Below are positions 61,993 to 64,000 of a stretch of DNA of 64,000 nucleotides, in pieces (position 1 is the stretch's first letter; every line of letters begins with the position of its first letter). Position numbers and translations under genes: made by a program. Source of the DNA: a virus; IMG/VR virus record IMGVR_UViG_3300042893_000474, positions 29,700 through 93,699 of that record, one strand, 5' to 3'. The notes beneath the pieces are model-generated. The model had not been told where the DNA came from. It made no database searches and saw only the letters and a program-made list of their open reading frames with translations.

Positions 61993-62250
61993 TTATTTTT
62001 TTGGTATTTCAAAACTTCCTGTGATGTATGCAAATCGTTCTGTTACTATAATTTGACCATAGCCTATGTTTTCGTTATGTAGGTTGTAATGGTCGTTTTT
62101 AATAAATTTATTTACTAACATATCTTCAATTATTGGATCTTTTAATAAACCCCAATTCTCGCCATCTTTTTGTAAGATACTAATTAACTCACTCTTACCT
62201 TTGCCTGAGGAATATTGTATTTTGTACATTTCTGAACCTGTTAACATCAT
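61993..62250 (-). CDS. Small hypothetical protein (85 aa)
   Basis: 85 residues: MMLTGSEMYKIQYSSGKGKSE, then a mixed alpha/beta remainder (GYGQIIVTERFAYITGSFEI). The ATG overlaps the previous stop (ATGA), which supports this start over the later internal Met. No family was recognised. Confidence 0.5.
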   Translation of the reverse strand: MMLTGSEMYKIQYSSGKGKSELISILQKDGENWGLLKDPIIEDMLVNKFIKNDHYNLHNENIGYGQIIVTERFAYITGSFEIPKK

Positions 62251-62450
62251 TTTTCGTGTTTTCTTTTATAGGTGTCATTTTTCAATTGCTTGCCGTCTTT
62301 TCTCCTTTGCCAAATTAAGTGCAATTGCCAACGATACCAATCCCGCAAATTTATGTTATTTAAGTTACAATAATCTACAAACTCAGCTGTTATTTTGCCT
62401 TGTAATGATTGTAATTTACGCATAGTTGGTGTGTCTACTTTATTAGTCAT
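62247..62450 (-). CDS. Small basic hypothetical protein (67 aa)
   Basis: 67 residues, Trp/Arg-rich in the middle (LRDWYRWQLHLIWQRRKDGKQ) and Lys-rich at the end. It begins in an ATG that overlaps the upstream stop and ends in ATGA with the next gene. There is no family. Confidence 0.5.
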   Translation of the reverse strand: MTNKVDTPTMRKLQSLQGKITAEFVDYCNLNNINLRDWYRWQLHLIWQRRKDGKQLKNDTYKRKHEK

Positions 62451-62644
62451 TAAATGTGATTTTTGTTACGATTCTCTTCCTTTTTTTCGTAATACTCTAA
62501 TGGGTGTATTGGACAAGCAAAGCAAATAGGCCTTTGTTGACTTAAAGGCCTATCGCATACAGGACAAGCAAATCCAAAATACCTACGTTCTTCTTTTTCG
62601 TAAGTTGTCTCACGATACTTGTTAGTAGGTTTCTTGTCAAACAT
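62450..62644 (-). CDS. Small zinc-ribbon protein (64 aa)
   Basis: 64 residues: FACPVCDRPLSQQRPICFACP gives two CxxC pairs, the core of a zinc ribbon, followed by a charged tail. TAATG overlaps couple it to both neighbours. Such small zinc ribbons often bind nucleic acid or a protein partner, but no specific function is supported. Confidence 0.55.
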   Translation of the reverse strand: MFDKKPTNKYRETTYEKEERRYFGFACPVCDRPLSQQRPICFACPIHPLEYYEKKEENRNKNHI

Positions 62645-63087
62645 TACTTCTTTCTTTTGTTCTTGTTACCACTTCTAAGTGGGGCTTGAGTAGAACTTAC
62701 AGAAATAGTTGTAGGGGCACTTAAAGTAGCAGCAGGAGTGATAGTTTCTTCGACTACCTCACTAGTAACTTCTTTAGTTGCTTTTGTTGCTTCTAATTCT
62801 GCAGTAAGAGCTGTTGCTCTGTCGTTAATTACTTTAATTCCTGCTTTTAGTGATGCAACTTCTTCTTGTAATTTGCTTTTGTCTTCTTTTAAGCCCAATA
62901 GTTTCATACGAAGTTGAGAGATTTCCTCAAAACGATTTAAACTTTCTTTACAATAAAAAGTAGCAGAAGTAGTCTTTTGTTCTAAAGAATCTTCTAGTTC
63001 TTTGACTCTTCTGATTAAAGCAATGATAGCTCCAGTTCCGATAAGGAATAAAACTGCTAGTCCGATAATGATGTTGATTTGATCCAT
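62644..63087 (-). CDS. Membrane-anchored coiled-coil protein
   Basis: 147 residues. An N-terminal transmembrane segment (IIIGLAVLFLIGTGAIIALI) is followed by a long coiled coil (residues about 27-105, VKELEDSLEQ ... LKEDKSKLQEEVASLKAG) and a Thr/Ser/Pro/Ala tail ending in Lys/Arg. It may be a membrane-tethered protein acting in the cytoplasm or periplasm. In mRNA sense its leader is AAACCTAAAAACTAAAAACACACC. No family was recognised. Confidence 0.55.
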   Translation of the reverse strand: MDQINIIIGLAVLFLIGTGAIIALIRRVKELEDSLEQKTTSATFYCKESLNRFEEISQLRMKLLGLKEDKSKLQEEVASLKAGIKVINDRATALTAELEATKATKEVTSEVVEETITPAATLSAPTTISVSSTQAPLRSGNKNKRKK

Positions 63088-63155
63088 AGGTGTGTTTTTA
63101 GTTTTTAGGTTTATAATGTTGCAAGTTAATATCTTCTGTTATATAATGCAAATAG

Positions 63156-63326
63156 TTAATTGTTAAGTTTACGTTTTGCCCTTCTGTATGCATTTGAAGC
63201 AGCATTTCTACTTATACCTAACTTATCACCTGATTTAGTAAAAGTGTACTCTAGCTCATCCCGAAGAATGAGCATACAGTACTGTTTAAGTGTAAATCCC
63301 TGTAAGTCAAATTTTATCTCGTCCAT
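63156..63326 (-). CDS. Small HTH protein, sigma-region-4-like
   Basis: 56 residues. The C-terminal half SGDKLGISRNAASNAYRRAKRKL fits a helix-turn-helix like sigma-70 region 4 (LGISR..A..AYRRAKRKL). The ATG overlaps the stop of the 112-aa gene (ATGA), which supports translation. At 56 residues it lacks the rest of a sigma factor, so it is more likely a small regulator. It could influence host or phage transcription. Confidence 0.6.
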   Translation of the reverse strand: MDEIKFDLQGFTLKQYCMLILRDELEYTFTKSGDKLGISRNAASNAYRRAKRKLNN

Positions 63327-63664
63327 CAGATAGAGTTTCTAAACTGATCCACTTTTCTTAAGTCAGACTTAACTTCAGCTTGTTTGTGGTGTCTTTCTTT
63401 CCACTTGGTTCCTCGTAGTTCAGGATTGTGTTCCTGTAATTTTCTACGAGTCCTAGTGATAAGGTCAGAAGATACTAATTTTGATTCAGCAAATTTCTTA
63501 AGAAAGTCCATAGCACTTAGTTTTACTAGATTCGGATAGTAAGTGTAGTAGTACGTTGCTACAAGTAACATATCATCATCCTTAGTTCTACTATACTTAG
63601 TGAGAAGTCTTGTGACGTTTTCTGTTACGTCGTGGTCAAAAAATTCTAACTCATCGTTGCTCAT
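63326..63664 (-). CDS. Small charged hypothetical protein (112 aa)
   Basis: 112 residues, helical and charged: SNDELEFFDHDVTENVTRLL, AMDFLKKFAESKLVSSDLITRTRRKLQEHNPELRG and a basic end (RHHKQAEVKSDLRKVDQ). It starts 4 bases before the end of the 83-aa gene and ends in an ATGA overlap with the HTH gene. The order of a charged protein followed by an HTH protein suggests a regulatory pair, but no family is recognised. Confidence 0.5.
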   Translation of the reverse strand: MSNDELEFFDHDVTENVTRLLTKYSRTKDDDMLLVATYYYTYYPNLVKLSAMDFLKKFAESKLVSSDLITRTRRKLQEHNPELRGTKWKERHHKQAEVKSDLRKVDQFRNSI

Positions 63665-63912
63665 TTGTTACCTCCGTATGTTTCGTTGTAGTATTGTTCA
63701 CCAGTTATTGGTAATGTACTTTCAGGATAATCAATTCCATGAACTGTTCCTTTGTTGTATGCAGTTTCAATTCTTTCCTTCTCCATTTCTTTGGCTTCTC
63801 TGATTTCCTCTTGATGGTCTATGTAAAAAGTAATTGCTTGTGGTATGCCTAACTTCATTGCTAACTTTCCACATAGAATGTCCACTGCCGTTTGGTGTTT
63901 ATTGTTTGTCAT
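63661..63912 (-). CDS. Small hypothetical protein (83 aa)
   Basis: 83 residues: MTNNKHQTAVDILCGKLAMKLG, then a Glu/Lys-rich helix (QEEIREAKEMEKERIETAYN) and a Tyr/Pro end. Overlapping start and stop codons join it to both neighbours. No family was recognised. The helical HxE segment shows no metal motif. Confidence 0.5.
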   Translation of the reverse strand: MTNNKHQTAVDILCGKLAMKLGIPQAITFYIDHQEEIREAKEMEKERIETAYNKGTVHGIDYPESTLPITGEQYYNETYGGNK

Positions 63913-64000
63913 AGTTGTTTTTTAATTTCTTCTTGCCAAGCAGTGGGTAAATCTGTACATGAAATAACAATTTCATTACCTCGACAGTCTGAATCTGCTT
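63909..64000 (-). CDS. 3' end of a hypothetical protein, 5' truncated
   Basis: The frame is open from the window edge: 29 residues ending EIVISCTDLPTAWQEEIKKQL, then a TGA that overlaps the next ATG as ATGA. The overlap fits the tightly coupled gene cluster. Only the C-terminus is visible, so nothing can be said about function. Confidence 0.5.
   Translation of the reverse strand, partial: ADSDCRGNEIVISCTDLPTAWQEEIKKQL

Overview
The window is a 64 kb interior piece of a double-stranded DNA phage genome of the crAss-like type (Crassvirales), so the host is almost certainly a member of the Bacteroidetes. Four things point there. Three giant virion-type proteins (2311, 2686 and 2145 residues) lie in a row, and the middle one carries the DxDxD catalytic signature of the crAss-like virion RNA polymerase. 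Virion genes on the + strand face replication genes on the - strand. The forward promoters fit the Bacteroidetes consensus (TTG, about 19 bp, TAnnTTTG). Genes lack Shine-Dalgarno sequences and start behind A-rich leaders. DNA is AT-rich, all three stop codons are used normally, and I saw no tRNA, integrase, CRISPR array, insertion sequence or reverse transcriptase.

Layout. 1-6006 (+): 3' end of a large muzzle-like virion protein, a Dps-like protein, and small basic and methionine/glycine-rich virion proteins. 6007-25816 (+): a late operon from promoter P1 encoding two cargo-type proteins, a 2311-aa protein with a PD-(D/E)XK nuclease-like domain, and the 2686-aa RNA polymerase. 25834-32340 (+): promoter P2 and a 2145-aa protein with an HEAVH zincin motif. 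32348-37203 (+): promoter P3, a 970-aa fibre-like protein, then a lysis cassette (holin, two overlapping spanin-like membrane proteins, a secreted DNA/RNA non-specific nuclease) ending at a terminator. 37237-43470 (-): three modular adhesins/fibres and two small companions. 43509-46236: small genes, a GroES-like co-chaperonin, one isolated + strand gene and a RecB-like exonuclease. 46236-61645 (-): nucleotide and DNA metabolism: diphosphohydrolase, family A DNA polymerase, NinG-like nuclease, DUF932 protein, uracil-DNA glycosylase, DnaA-domain-IV protein, Toprim primase, SSB-like protein, AAA ATPase, DnaB-like helicase and a metallopeptidase with a zinc ribbon. 61671-64000 (-): tightly overlapping small genes, including a 56-aa sigma-region-4-like HTH protein. 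No stretch over 300 bases lacks a gene.

Likely working model (inference). The RNA polymerase and other giant proteins are packaged in the virion and enter the cell with the DNA. The polymerase transcribes the right-hand (-) early/middle genes, whose leaders share an ACTAAC-type word rather than the host promoter consensus. Host RNA polymerase then reads the late + strand operons and the adhesin genes from TAnnTTTG promoters. Lysis uses the cassette at 35.3-36.9 kb; no endolysin was recognised here, so it is probably encoded elsewhere.

Limits: functions rest on motifs read by eye. No database search was run, and promoter and terminator scans were not exhaustive.
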